Of a DNA stretch of 64,000 bases, positions 10,312 to 20,859 are shown piece after piece. The DNA is from Thalassia testudinum (Eukaryota > Streptophyta > Magnoliopsida > Alismatales > Hydrocharitaceae), in the NCBI GenBank assembly GCA_037157565.1, contig JAZHRO010000073.1, positions 15,568,501 to 15,632,500 of the forward strand, in the 5' to 3' direction. A program made the translations under genes and the position numbers. Position 1 is the stretch's first letter; each line of letters opens with the position of its first letter. Under the pieces are notes generated by a model. It had not been told where the DNA came from. It ran no database searches and was given only the letters and a program-made list of their open reading frames with translations.

Positions 10312-12174
10312 ATGCAGCCTAATTACCTAGCAAGACTACCATTCAAGAAACCTGAATATTGGAGATCTATGAAAGATAAAATGATCGAGGATGCCATAAA
10401 ATTCTATGAAAAAGAAGAAAAAACCTCAACACCAATAGGAGATATTCAGGTTGATGTCCCAACAACCACATCCTTCATCATAAACTGTGCCCAAATTCTA
10501 TTGACTGGAATTTCAAAAGGATCAACTCGAGATATGCTCATGACAGGATACATTGAGATGGAAAAATTACACCAATCTGAATACCTTCAATGCTTGACAA
10601 ATCCTGTACTTTGGGAACAACACCAAGATGCCCTTATAAAACGGGTAGAAATGATGAAATCAGTAGAACAAATTATCAACCAGAAATACCCGTATATACC
10701 AGAAACAGAGGATGAACCATCTTGGAACAGTATTAAGGAACCATTCAGTTTCCCAGATCCCGGGATTGAGGCACAAAGTGGTTGTAAAATCCCAACCCAG
10801 ATAGAAGACAATGTTGCATTAGGTTGGGATATTGCAGGAGAACACAATGCTGAGCCAACCCTAGGCCATGAATCACCAAGCTTAGAACTCCAAGACTCCT
10901 GCAATGACAAGATTAGAATTGAACCTCTCGAGGGTATAAATTCCACCCCTTGTTTTGATAAGGTGACCCTCGAAGGTTATTCGGACTTAGGTTCTAATAA
11001 TTCTACCCACACCCTAAGCCTAGAACCTAGATCTGAAACTTATTGGGAAGATTATGAGGCCCTTTATGAGAAAGATCAAATTTTTACAGAATATGATTCC
11101 GAGCCTCTATTTAATGAATATCCCTCTCCAACATCCTCAGGAAATCTGATCGATTTTTCAGGAAACATGCCAATTTATGATACAGAAACTGAGGAGTTGG
11201 ATGAGCAAGGTTTTAATGGGCTCTATCCTACCAGCTTCGAGCTTGAACAGAACACCTTTTTGAGCCCAGAATTGACATATAGGCTAGAACCCAGTCAGGC
11301 TGCTGATTCCACATCTGATGATTTCTGCTGTGGTGGAATTCATGATCGTTTTCGCCAACTCTCCGACAATTTCAGATCTGACTATAATTGCGGAGAGATT
11401 CCCCTTCCTGAACACGCCAGGCCTATCTACGACCTCAGTTCACATGACTCTGACTCTGACTCTGACTCTGAGGTCCTGATTCCCGAGATCACCGATAACA
11501 CAGAATCATTCCTTTTCGATCCTCAGGAACCAAAAACAGAAAATGCCAAGAGTGATTGCAACCAAGAATCCAAATTTTTTCTCGAATCCGATTTCTTTCA
11601 TCCTACAAACACTCTTCCGGCATTTGATAGTTACCCAGAGGACTCTCTACAGAAAACCACCTATCATCTGTTTCTAGAAGAGCCCTCGTACACAATGGCC
11701 ACCTCAGCCGCACACACAGAACGGATCAAAACCTCTTCCCAACCTCAACCTGCAACCGGACTCAATTTCTATTCTGATTCACCTCTCACCGAGCCGATTG
11801 CATTTCCACATCGGGTTTCGAACATTGATCAGACTACATACCATGCTCTATCATTCTCTGATCACCCCTGTAGGGTTTCCGCGTCATTCATTGACTATTC
11901 TACAGGTCCCTACTCTGACCAGGCTGATTCGACTCAGCCAAACCCTGCGTTTACACTTCCACATCTATCTGAGCTTCATAGTTTATGGTGGGTTCCACAC
12001 CTTTTTATCCACATCTATCAACCCACCAGATTGATTGGGTTTGGGCTGCATCATCAGCCTGTTGATCTAAACAAGCACCTGGTTGGACCAACCAGGCTCT
12101 TAATCAAGGTGCTTGTCTTACAAAACTCTGCTGATTTGACCATCCCCTCTCCATCGCATTTCCCGCTTGGCTGA
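10312..12174 (+). CDS. uncharacterised acidic protein of non-autonomous element A1 (620 aa)
   Basis: An intact frame that begins where A2 begins gag and ends where A2 ends pol. The in-frame ATG at 10312 (MQPNYLARLPFKKPEYW) is preferred; the frame is open further up but has no earlier ATG before the inferred acceptor. The N-terminal ~140 residues look helical and charged (KMIEDAIKFYEKEE; IEMEKLHQSEY). The middle is long, acidic and rich in S, D, E, P and T, with a DSDSDSDSE run near residue 385. The C-terminal ~60 residues switch to basic and hydrophobic (RLIGFGLHHQPVDLNKHLVG). There is no zinc knuckle, protease DSG/DTG, RT or integrase motif. I recognise no family. It could be a diverged gag-like or accessory protein. 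The open frame over 1.8 kb and young LTRs suggest it is, or recently was, translated. Confidence 0.75.
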   Translation: MQPNYLARLPFKKPEYWRSMKDKMIEDAIKFYEKEEKTSTPIGDIQVDVPTTTSFIINCAQILLTGISKGSTRDMLMTGYIEMEKLHQSEYLQCLTNPVLWEQHQDALIKRVEMMKSVEQIINQKYPYIPETEDEPSWNSIKEPFSFPDPGIEAQSGCKIPTQIEDNVALGWDIAGEHNAEPTLGHESPSLELQDSCNDKIRIEPLEGINSTPCFDKVTLEGYSDLGSNNSTHTLSLEPRSETYWEDYEALYEKDQIFTEYDSEPLFNEYPSPTSSGNLIDFSGNMPIYDTETEELDEQGFNGLYPTSFELEQNTFLSPELTYRLEPSQAADSTSDDFCCGGIHDRFRQLSDNFRSDYNCGEIPLPEHARPIYDLSSHDSDSDSDSEVLIPEITDNTESFLFDPQEPKTENAKSDCNQESKFFLESDFFHPTNTLPAFDSYPEDSLQKTTYHLFLEEPSYTMATSAAHTERIKTSSQPQPATGLNFYSDSPLTEPIAFPHRVSNIDQTTYHALSFSDHPCRVSASFIDYSTGPYSDQADSTQPNPAFTLPHLSELHSLWWVPHLFIHIYQPTRLIGFGLHHQPVDLNKHLVGPTRLLIKVLVLQNSADLTIPSPSHFPLG

Positions 12175-12175
12175 A

Positions 12176-12210
12176 GGCATCAAATTTAGCGCTCAACGGG
12201 AGGCAGCCCG
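12176..12210 (+). other. post-ORF conserved block of A1
   Basis: GGCATCAAATTTAGCGCTCA then ACGGGAGGCAGCCC, one base after the stop. Same block and place as in A2 and C. Confidence 0.7.
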
Positions 12211-12402
12211 TCATTCTCTTTGAAAACCTGAAACTTCTTCTGACAGCTTTTTGCACTTGAAGTTCACACTGTAGGACAGGCGACCCCACCTCAGGTGCTT
12301 GCATCTGAGATTAAAAATCGTCCGCAACAGTCACCCCAACCCATTCACCCATCAAAACAGCTATCCTAATGTATGAACTTAGTTGAATAAAAACCCCTAG
12401 GT

Positions 12403-12440
12403 TACAATGAGGACATTGCAAATCTTAGGCATGGGGGGGT
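12403..12440 (+). other. internal second polypurine tract (A1)
   Basis: ACAATGAGGACATTGCA, then TAGGCATGGGGGGGT. The core TAGGCATGGGGG equals that of the real PPT 1.28 kb downstream. A second start point for plus-strand synthesis is a reasonable guess. Confidence 0.65.
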
Positions 12441-13137
12441 ATGAAAGTACAAAAACTTGTAAGAAAAGGTTTCAAACAAAAAATTCACATATGCCAAAAA
12501 CACCATAAAAATTAAAAAAAAAAAAAAAAAAAATTTCGAAAAAGAATAAGAGGAAAAGAGGAGAAGAAAATTTTTTGAAGGAGAAAAGAAACAAAATGAA
12601 AAAGGAGCACAAAATTATGAGAAAAAGTGATAGTCATTAGTAAGGAACTAAGGAATTAACCTAAGTTCTAGACCTCATTCAAGAAAATAACTGAAAAGTG
12701 CACAATGAGATTAGTAAGAATGCAAACCTTAGGCATTCTTGAATAGACTCTTAGTACCCATTAAGATCTGGACACTCCTCAAGAGGTTGAGGAAAATGAA
12801 AAGCTGAAGTATTAGGTCTAAGGCTTAGGGAGTATTCGGCCTCGTTAACTAATTTTTGGTTTACGGGACTCAGTAACCTAAGCACCCTAATCTCACACAC
12901 AGCCTGGTTCAGTAAGCGTAAAAATCAGAATCACGCAGAAGCGTCGCAAAAATCTGAAAAGAACACCTAGAATAGGAGCGGCCGATCAACACAAGTTGAT
13001 TTGGACGAGTTCCCAGCGCGGAGAGGCGGGAAATCCCCTCGAAGATGCGTAACAAAATATCATCTCCTCGGTGCTTGTCTCTTAGGATATTTACATATCC
13101 TACGGGGGGCATGTAAGCACTCTGCTGGTTCAGATTC

Positions 13138-13289
13138 CATGGATGGCATTATCTCGAAGTGTCAATTGCCAGGGTCTGGATTCGGCCACGGAATACCATG
13201 GATGGGATTATCTCGAAATCTCAATAGCCAGGGTTCCGGGGGTTGCCATGGGCGGTGCTATCTCGAAGCATCGATCGCCAGGAACCCTT
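13138..13289 (+). repeat. three-unit tandem repeat in the A1 3' UTR
   Basis: Units start at CCATGG 13138, 13196 and 13245. Each runs through TATCTCGAA to a GCCAGG near its end. Three units at nearly the same spacing occur in A2 (55942, 56002, 56051). Confidence 0.85.
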
Positions 13290-13680
13290 GAGGATTGATG
13301 ATGGGAGCAAGGAATCTGATACAGACCGTGTTGAAAAGCCAATCCTAGGCTAGAACTAAAAAGAAAAAGAGAGAGAAAACTCTCCAAACAGAAAAACTTT
13401 CTATCTCTCTCTTACAAAACGCACTGCGAACTGAGCCAGGGCTAAAATCATTTTAAGCACGGGTACTTTAACCACGAAGTCCAATAAACCTTAGGTTAGT
13501 TCTTGTGGGCCTTAAAAACCTTTGCTAAAAGACTGAGGCTAAGGCTAGACAGATTTGGATCTTGATTGGTACTAGAGTACCTTTTAGGCCTATGATCAGC
13601 ATTCTAACCTAATCTATGAAGGCACTTATCTAAAACTATTGAAAACTTCATGGTCTAGAACAAGGGTTGAAACCTTAAGT

Positions 13681-13718
13681 TTTTGCTAAGGGACTAGCAA
13701 AAGCTAGGCATGGGGGTA
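13681..13718 (+). other. stem-loop plus polypurine tract of A1
   Basis: TTTTGCTA, loop AGGGAC, TAGCAAAA, then GCTAGGCATGGGGGTA directly before the 3' LTR. Confidence 0.88.
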
Positions 13719-16520
13719 TGATGAGAACCTCATCATGAGCCATAACTAGCTCATTTTGACCCAATACAAAGGATAAAAGCTCCTACATATCTCAAGGAAA
13801 GGCTTAACTCAGAGAATTCTGAGTTTGAGAAGAAAACCAGTCATAAGGGGTAAAAGTGCAATTTTACCAGTATAAACTGCATGCAGGGTAATTCAGGGAC
13901 CAAACACAGGTCAAAACAGCTTAATAAGAATAAAAGTGGGATGAAATGATCTAGCAAGGGCTACAGCACTTCCAAGGAACCAAATGATAATCTGTAACCC
14001 TAAAACAACCCACTTCAATTCACAAGGTTCGAGGCAAAGTAAAAATAGAATAAACCCTCTAAAATTCATAGAAAAATAATCTCTAGGGTTTAGAACCTTC
14101 AATTTGGCCTTTAGAACCCATTTTGACCTACATTGAGAACCATGCCCAATTAATAACTTAATTTGGGTTTTTGCGCAAATTGATCGGTCAAAAAAGGTTT
14201 AATATGAAAATAAAATTCACCATCAGATTCCTTAGGTCCTAATTAGTCATGTATAAAAACTTGAGCCTAAGAAGAAACCTCCTTGACCGACTTCACACTT
14301 TGGTCCTCATATATTTACTCTTTGGCCCTCAACTTTTGAACCCTCGCATTTTGGCCCCTAACTCTCCTTCGTTCTTTGCAATCAGGTCCCTCCTGCAAAA
14401 CCCTGCCAGCACCATGCTCCGGCGACCTTGCGCGGAGCATGGCGCCGCGCAGGGTGAGGTGGGGGACCTGGAAAGTAAACCGGGGGTGCCCTGCGTCGTC
14501 AGCCGTCGCAGGAGCACCCCCCTGGTCATTGTAGCTCATCATACCGGCCGTGCGAACGCACGGACGGTATGGGTTCATGTTCCGACCATTCTCCGGCGAG
14601 GGAGACACGTCGTCTCCCTCCGCCTTCCTCCCTGTTTCATCCCTATAAATACCCCCCGCTGCTCCACCGACCAGGGCAGCCTGGATCTGACGGAGAAAAC
14701 CCCCAACTTTCCTCTCTTCTCACTCCGGTAGACGCCCACCAGCTCCGGCGGTTCTTCCTCCTCCTCCTCTTCGCTCTGCCGCAATACCAGCAGCAGAGAC
14801 TTCTTCCCTGCTCTTCCCGCGTCGCGCAATACCGGCGCGCGCTGCCTCTGCCCCGTCGTCACCGCCGTCCTCCCCCCACTGGGCATCGTCTTCTCCGGCG
14901 ACAGTCGATACGACTGTCGCCCTGTTCCTCCCCCTTCGTCCCTGCAAGTAAGCTAGAGTTACTCCCCTTCTCCTCATCTTTCTTTCCCCGCTTTCAATTT
15001 AGTCAATTAAGCCCTCTACCGACCCTGTTCACCCTCACCCTCTTCGCCTCCGACCACCCTCCGGCGAGCCGCTCCCATCACCTCAGCGACCCACACGGCT
15101 CGCCGACCACCACAGAACCTCCGCCTCCTCACCCTGATCCTCTTCCGCCCCTCCACTTCCCACCAAACACCCTCTGCAGATCCACCGAACACACCCACTT
15201 CTTCGCTCACAGTTTGACCTAGGACGACCTGTTGGCTCCATCACGCCCCCTGCAGACCCCCTGACCACCTTCGCCGTGCCACGGCGAAGGTCCCCCGCCT
15301 GTCTGATTTGGCCGAGAGGCCGTTCTTCTGTGACCAGGTGACTCGCCCGCCGTCGCCATTACTGCGCAGGCAGAGCTGCTTCACCTGCAGGTGCAGGCAC
15401 GCCTTCGCCCAGGTTTGACTCCCAGGTTGCGCAGGGACTCTCCGCGAAACGTCCCAGGTTCACAGATGGGGCGAAGGCCGCGCGGGAAGCCACGATCGCC
15501 CACTGCTCCATCCGCGACGCGCGCTCAATTGGGGTGGGACATTTAGTCCCACCTCGGAACTTCTCGGAGGCGCGCGGACGCATAAAGGCAAAAAGTGCCT
15601 TATGCTGTCTGCCTCCTGACCACGGGGTGAGGTCCCTCTCACCCGACCCGGCCTCGTCCGTGACCACGCTCCGCGGACCTGGCCCGACCCGATTAGACCG
15701 ACCTGCACTCCTCGCCCACCACCGCACGCCGGTGGGCCTGGACCCGGGCCTGACCCGAACCCGATTACCCGGTAGCTCTGGGAGAGCTGTCCCAAGAGTG
15801 GTTTCAGAGAGAAAGAGAGACGCGGGGGGGGGGAGGGTAGAGTAGGTTTTGCCTCTTGACGAAAAACTCTGAAGTGTGCAGGCCAAAGAAGAAGAAGAAG
15901 ACCCGCGGAAGAAGTGCAGGCGAAGAAGAAGGAGCTGCACTGTAGCAACTGCTCGGTTAAGTCGTCGAAGCACCGGGTCAGACGACGGAAAGTCAGCAGC
16001 CAGAGCAACACAGAAGGCAGGCTGAAGAAGAAGGAAGAGCAACGGCCAAAGCAGAAGAAGAAGGAAGGAAGACTTAGTAGCTGAAGGCAGAAGCTCTGCA
16101 GCCATAAAAAAGAGAGGTCACCACGATTGCAGAAGAAGAAGAAGAGAGGTCAAGGCAGAAAACCAAAGAAGAAGAAGAACAAGGAGCTCTGAAGAAAGAA
16201 AAACATCACCAACGCAGGAACAGCAGGAAGAAGAAGAAGAGCATCACCATTGCAGAAGAAGATTATCACCATAGCAGAAACCAAGGAAGAAGAAGGAGAT
16301 CTGAAGAAAGAGAAAGAAAGAAGAACATCACAACAAATTCTTTCCCTCTCTCTTTATTTTGTAAAAGAAACATGTATATCTCTAGAATACGACTTGCTCC
16401 CTGAGTTCGACCTCGGGAACTCTTTCATTTTCCGAGTAAAAAATTTATATTTGAAATGTTGGCAATAACCGGCCTTACTACAACGTTATAACAAAACCCG
16501 GTGAAACCGGACGTTTCTCA
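13719..16520 (+). repeat. 3' LTR of A1
   Basis: Nearly identical to 6406-9211. Differences seen include one base at 13918, one base missing in a C run near 14808 and one GAA unit fewer near 16290. TATA box at 14644-14651. Frames inside it duplicate those of the 5' LTR and are not counted as genes. Confidence 0.97.
14644..14651 (+). promoter_or_regulatory. TATA box in the A1 3' LTR
   Basis: TATAAATA at the position matching 7331. Here it would drive read-out into E. Confidence 0.7.
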
Positions 16521-16525
16521 GTAGC
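16521..16525. repeat. target-site duplication of A1 (GTAGC), right
   Basis: Exact copy of 6401-6405. Confidence 0.97.
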
Positions 16526-18013
16526 GTTCCTCAACCCCTTCTCTCCACGAGAAGGATTTTGTCCCACGAAGGAGACGGGAATTCGCAAAGCGAATACCCA
16601 ACTAAATAACAAAGATAAAATAAACAACAAGTCCTATAGAGCCAACAAAGTAATTATGAACCTAGCTTCTATAGGAATTAGGAAACTCCCCTTTTCAAGG
16701 AGTGCGTCGAGTTGATGACGCGGTGCGTGAGCCACGCGACGGCGCAACTTCGCTCTCGTGAACAACGGCGGGAGAGTGGGTGCGCAAAGCTTGATGCTCT
16801 CTAGAGAATGGAACTAGAGCTTGGAGAGCAAGGGCTTCTCTTGGACACAAAAGAGTGGAACTAAGTTGCTTAGGTGTGTCTCTTGTTTCTCTTAGTGTGT
16901 CTAGGTGTCTTTAGGTGTGTATTGGTGTGTAAAGGCTTCCTCTATTTATAGAGGCCTTAGGAAGGCTTTAGAAGGCTTAGGAAAGGTTCTATAGCCGTTG
17001 GGTGCAAAGCCCAAGAGAATTAGCCCGAAATCAGGAATAATCATTGCTCTGACAGGCTTATCAGACATCTAATTCTGGCATCAGATGTCTGGAAGTTCAC
17101 TTTAAGACGTCTGATTTCAAGGTCAGACGTCTGATTTTGGGCGGGTCTCTTCCTGACTTGGATCAGATCTAAACAGGATTTTTGTGCAAGTCCATCAGAC
17201 GACATGTAGGACGTCTGGTACTATGTCTGGACGTCTGGAAACCTACTTTTATTGTGGGAATGGATTTTCCAAACGTTGCAACAGCTAGAAAATCTCTGAG
17301 AAGAGATTTTGGGTCAGTCGAGGTAAAACGATCATTTATCAGACGTCTGGAAAGGCATAAGGACGTCTGATAAGGCTCTAACGGTTGTACTCTTGAGTGT
17401 TTGTTAAGCCAGCCAACGGTCCACTAATTGGACATCTGGCAAACCCATCAGACATCTCCTAAGACGTCTGGTTTAAGGTCTGGACATCTGATTTCATCAG
17501 ACAAAACTACCAATGTCCAGCCTAACAGTTACCAGACGTCTGAAACAACAGTCAGACGTCTTAAAATACTTTATTAGACGTCTGATTTGGGAATTAGACA
17601 TCTGGAAATGATGTTTGAGCCCTATATTGGTTTCTAAGTATTCTACAGAAAACCTAAGTATCCTAGGGTTGTGTAGGTGTTCGTAGGACTACTGTTAGGG
17701 TACTTTGAGGCTCTTTAACATAATATTCTAAGGAAAATAAAAAGAGAAAGAAAATAAAGACAAGAGATACAAGAAAGGATTAAAAAGAATCTATCCTATT
17801 CTTCTTGTCTTCTATCTTCAATCTGTCGCTCCACACGAACCTCCTCTATTTTCCGTCAAGCTCCTCCAATCCATCCTGGATGCGAGCTCGAACTCCGTTT
17901 AAGCACGTCTACATTTGCATTTGACTTGAAATCTAGGACTCAAATTGTAAATGTTAAATAACACGTGTTTTGTTATCATCAAAATAAATGATCGTGGTGC
18001 TCTAGCACCAACA
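16526..18013 (-). repeat. 3' LTR of E, main piece
   Basis: Aligns with 20326-21792. On the minus strand the LTR begins TGTTGGTGCTAGAGCACC at 18013. Minus-strand TATA (CTATAAATAG) at 16942-16951. Contains many GACGTC or decayed GACATC palindromes (17050-17620). Confidence 0.94.
16942..16951 (-). promoter_or_regulatory. TATA box, E 3' LTR
   Basis: CTATAAATAG on the minus strand; its twin is at 20722-20731 in the other LTR. Confidence 0.7.
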
Positions 18014-18245
18014 ATCTCCCCCTTTTTGACATTATCAAAAAGGTTTGATTGATTTTAGATTTCATATAACTCCCCCTTAAAACATGCTCTTCTATGAATT
18101 TATTTTAACAAAGGTGATATTCTCCCCCTTTTTGTAACAACAAGATAGCTATTATTTTTCTCCCCCTTACTAAAGGAAATTTAGCTAACTTGCATCTCCC
18201 CCTTAAAAATTGACAATTAGCTCATCATTTTTTAACTCCCCCTAT
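18014..18245 (-). other. multiple polypurine tracts of E
   Basis: The proper PPT (AAAAAGGGGGAGATT on the minus strand) touches the LTR at 18013. Five more GGGGGAG tracts follow within 230 bases, near 18069, 18123, 18160, 18197 and 18236. Such PPT arrays are a described trait of Sireviruses. Confidence 0.85.
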
Positions 18246-18283
18246 CTAAATGCTTATAAAAAGATAGGGTTAAGAATTTTACC

Positions 18284-20020
18284 TCACCTACCATGGCCAA
18301 TAAAATGGCTCGAATGGTGGTGGTGGAGCCACATCGGATGGGGCTCCCATCCGTAGCTTGGAGGCCCGGGCATCGGCGCCGGTCTCCAATCTGGCAGTCG
18401 ACGTGCGGTGGGTCCGTCGTTTGTTCGCCGTCTCGTCGGTCGTCTTGTTCTCCTCCTTGGTCTACTCCTTAGTTCTCCTAACTCGAGTTGACCACCCTTG
18501 AGTTTGTAGGTCCAGTCCTTTGTATTGTAGTTATCCCTGAATCCTACAAAACAAGATACCAAATTTTTCTTCGGTATCCAAGTAAGCTTGGATCCGGATC
18601 TGTTAGTGGGTCTCCTTGACGGAGATCCTATCTCAACCTTAGGGCTATAAAACTCGTCTACTTTGTTGATTAATTTGTTAGAATTTTCCCTAAGACATGC
18701 AATTTCTTTTTCTATAGTTTGCATCTTAGTCTTTAAATCATAGATTTCTAACTTTAGACTATCATTTTCCTCAATCAATTTATTATTTTCATTGATGAGG
18801 TTATGATTTTCTAATAATAGGTTATTATTTTTAAGACTAGCTTCTATATCCTTAAGTTTTATTTCTAACCTATCATTTTCATTTCTAAGAAAACTAAGAT
18901 TCTTTTTCATGCTTTTATTTTCTATCTTAAGTGCTTTACTAACTTCAAAAAGTTCATTAAAAGCTTCTTGTAAGTCGTAACTTACCTCGTTGTCTGAGTC
19001 GCTTCCCCTTTCGCTGTCGCTTCCTCCGGCCATGAAACCGAAGCAAGCGATTTCTTCTTCTATGGTCTTTTCTTCTTCTTCCTCCGAGCTGGAATCGTCC
19101 CAAGTGGCTTGGAACACCTTCTTCTTAGATCTCTTTTCCTTTTCCTTCTTCTTCTCCTTTTTGAGAAGAGGGCACTCCGGTCGCAGGTGCCCTTTCTCGT
19201 TGCAGTGGTAGCAACGTCTCGGGCATTCCTTCTTCTCCTTTTTCTCTTTCTTTAATTCCCTACAAAACTTGGAAAATTTTTTCAGTAAAATTCTAAAGTC
19301 TTCGTCGTCGGAACTTACCTCGCTATCCGACATGGCTCTGAAGGTGAGAGTCTTCTTTGGTTTTGGCTCTGATGTATCCTTCTTCTTCTGCTTCAACTTT
19401 GTCTCGTAGGCCATCAGATTACCTAGGAGATCTTCCATGTTGAGCTCCTCCATTTCGTTCGCCTCCTCGATGGCGGTGACTTTCTGTTCCCATTCTGGTC
19501 CAAGGGAACGAAGAAGCTTCCCTTGAAGCTCCCCCTTGATGAAAGTCTTCCCTAGAGCTTTCAAGTTATTTACAATGAGAGTGGACCTAGTGTTCATCTC
19601 ACTTAAAGATTCGTTAGATTTCATGGAAAAAGCCTCAAATTCTTGTGAAAGTAAATTGAGTTTAGAAGTTTTTACCTCAGAGGTACCTTCGTGAGTTACC
19701 TCAAGTGTGTGCCAGATCTCGTATGCGGTGGCGCATTGCGAGATTCTGTTGAACTCCTCCGAGCTGAGCACGCAGTAAAGGGCGTTCATGGTCTTTGCAT
19801 TTAAAGAGAGCTCACGGATTTGTTGCTGCAAGTAGCCTCCCGCGGGTTTTTCTGGGATCTCAAATGGAGTCTCGCATCTGGCCCAGACCGTGAAGTCGGT
19901 GGCTTGAAGCCATGTCTTCATCCGCAACTTCCAGTAGGGGTAGTTGCTCCCGTCGAAGAACGGCGGACGGGTTGTGGACTGCCCGTCGGAAATCCTGCTT
20001 GTGGAACAACTTCACTCCAT
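18284..20020 (-). CDS. gag: Gag polyprotein of E (copia/Sirevirus type)
   Basis: Structural Gag that would form cytoplasmic virus-like particles and bind RNA. The N-terminus has the copia Gag signature FFDGSNYPYWKLRMKTWL (near 19920-19970), then the helical Gag region, one CX2CX4HX4C zinc knuckle (CYHCNEKGHLRPEC, near 19170-19215), a long coiled coil (about 18650-18985) and an arginine-rich tail (RSRPRRRTRRPTRRR). About 575 codons are open. The only flaw found is TGA at codon 3 (20012-20014), just after ATG at 20018; the next in-frame ATG is inside the Gag signature. Translation would need readthrough or another start. No pol follows, so a full Sirevirus would have to supply enzymes. Confidence 0.85.
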
Positions 20021-20061
20021 GATCTTCTTGCCGGGTGTTACTCCGATCTCACAAGAACCTA

Positions 20062-20072
20062 CTCTGATACCA
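20062..20072 (-). other. primer-binding site of E (tRNA-iMet)
   Basis: TGGTATCAGAG on the minus strand, two bases inside the 5' LTR; standard for plant copia elements. Confidence 0.93.
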
Positions 20073-20721
20073 ATTGAAAGTTTTTCGGCCCAACCAGGAG
20101 GGGGTGACGTAATAATTGCAGAAATAAAATAAACAATCTCACAAAAAATCAATCGCACAAGTACACAATTATTTTTAGGTGGAAACCCAAACCGGGTGAA
20201 AACCACCACCTAACCCTCTCGAGTTAGGATTTTCCGATGAACCTAGTTGATCAAATACACTAACCGAATCACTTTAAAACGAGGGTGATTCAACCTCAGT
20301 ACAACCACGCTACAAGTACGAGGGTAGCGTTCCTCAACCCCTTCTCTCCATGAGAAGGATTTTGTCCCACAAAGGAGACGGGAATTCGCAAAGCGAATAC
20401 CCAACTAAATAACAAAGATAAAATAAACAAGTCCTATAGAGCCAACAAAGTAATTATGAACCTAGCTTCTATAGGAATTAGGAAACTCCCCTTTTCAAGG
20501 AGTGCGTCGAGTTGATGACGCGGTGCGTGTGCCACGCGACGGCGCAACTTCGCTCTCGTGAACAACGGCGGGAGAGCGGGTGCGCAAAGCTTGATGCTCT
20601 CTAGAGAATGGAACTTGAGCTTGGAGAGCAAGAGCTAGCTAGGACACAAGAGAGTGGAACTATGTTGCTTAAGTGTGTCTTGTGTTTCTCTTGATGTGTA
20701 TTGGTGTGTAAAGGCTCCCCT

Positions 20722-20731
20722 CTATTTATAG
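20722..20731 (-). promoter_or_regulatory. TATA box, E 5' LTR
   Basis: CTATAAATAG on the minus strand, upstream of the E gag. Confidence 0.75.
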
Positions 20732-20859
20732 AGGCCTTAGGAAGGCTTTAGAAGGCTTAGGAAAGGTTCTATAGCCGTTGGGTGCAAAGCCCAAGAGAAT
20801 TAGCCTGAAATCAGGAACAATCATTACTCTGACAAGCTTATCAGACATCTAATTCTGGC

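Larger units (their letters stand above)
12211..13718 (+). other. 3' untranslated region of A1
   Basis: Non-coding. Holds the internal PPT-like tract, an A-rich stretch (12500-12620), the three CCATGG repeat units, a stem-loop and the PPT. Closely parallels A2 54945-56532, including GGCTTAGGGAGTATTCGGCC near 12825. Confidence 0.85.
6406..16520 (+). mobile_element. element A1: young non-autonomous Athila-like element with one unknown ORF
   Basis: A complete 10.1-kb element: 2.8-kb LTRs (6406-9211, 13719-16520), perfect GTAGC target duplications, a tRNA-Asp primer site, PPT, leader and 3' UTR. There is no gag, protease, RT, RNase H or integrase. The interval between leader and 3' UTR is filled by a single open frame at 10312-12174. 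The leader and the DNA after the stop codon match A2, which does carry gag-pol. LTRs differ by roughly nine substitutions and a few small indels by eye, so insertion was recent. Confidence 0.93.
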
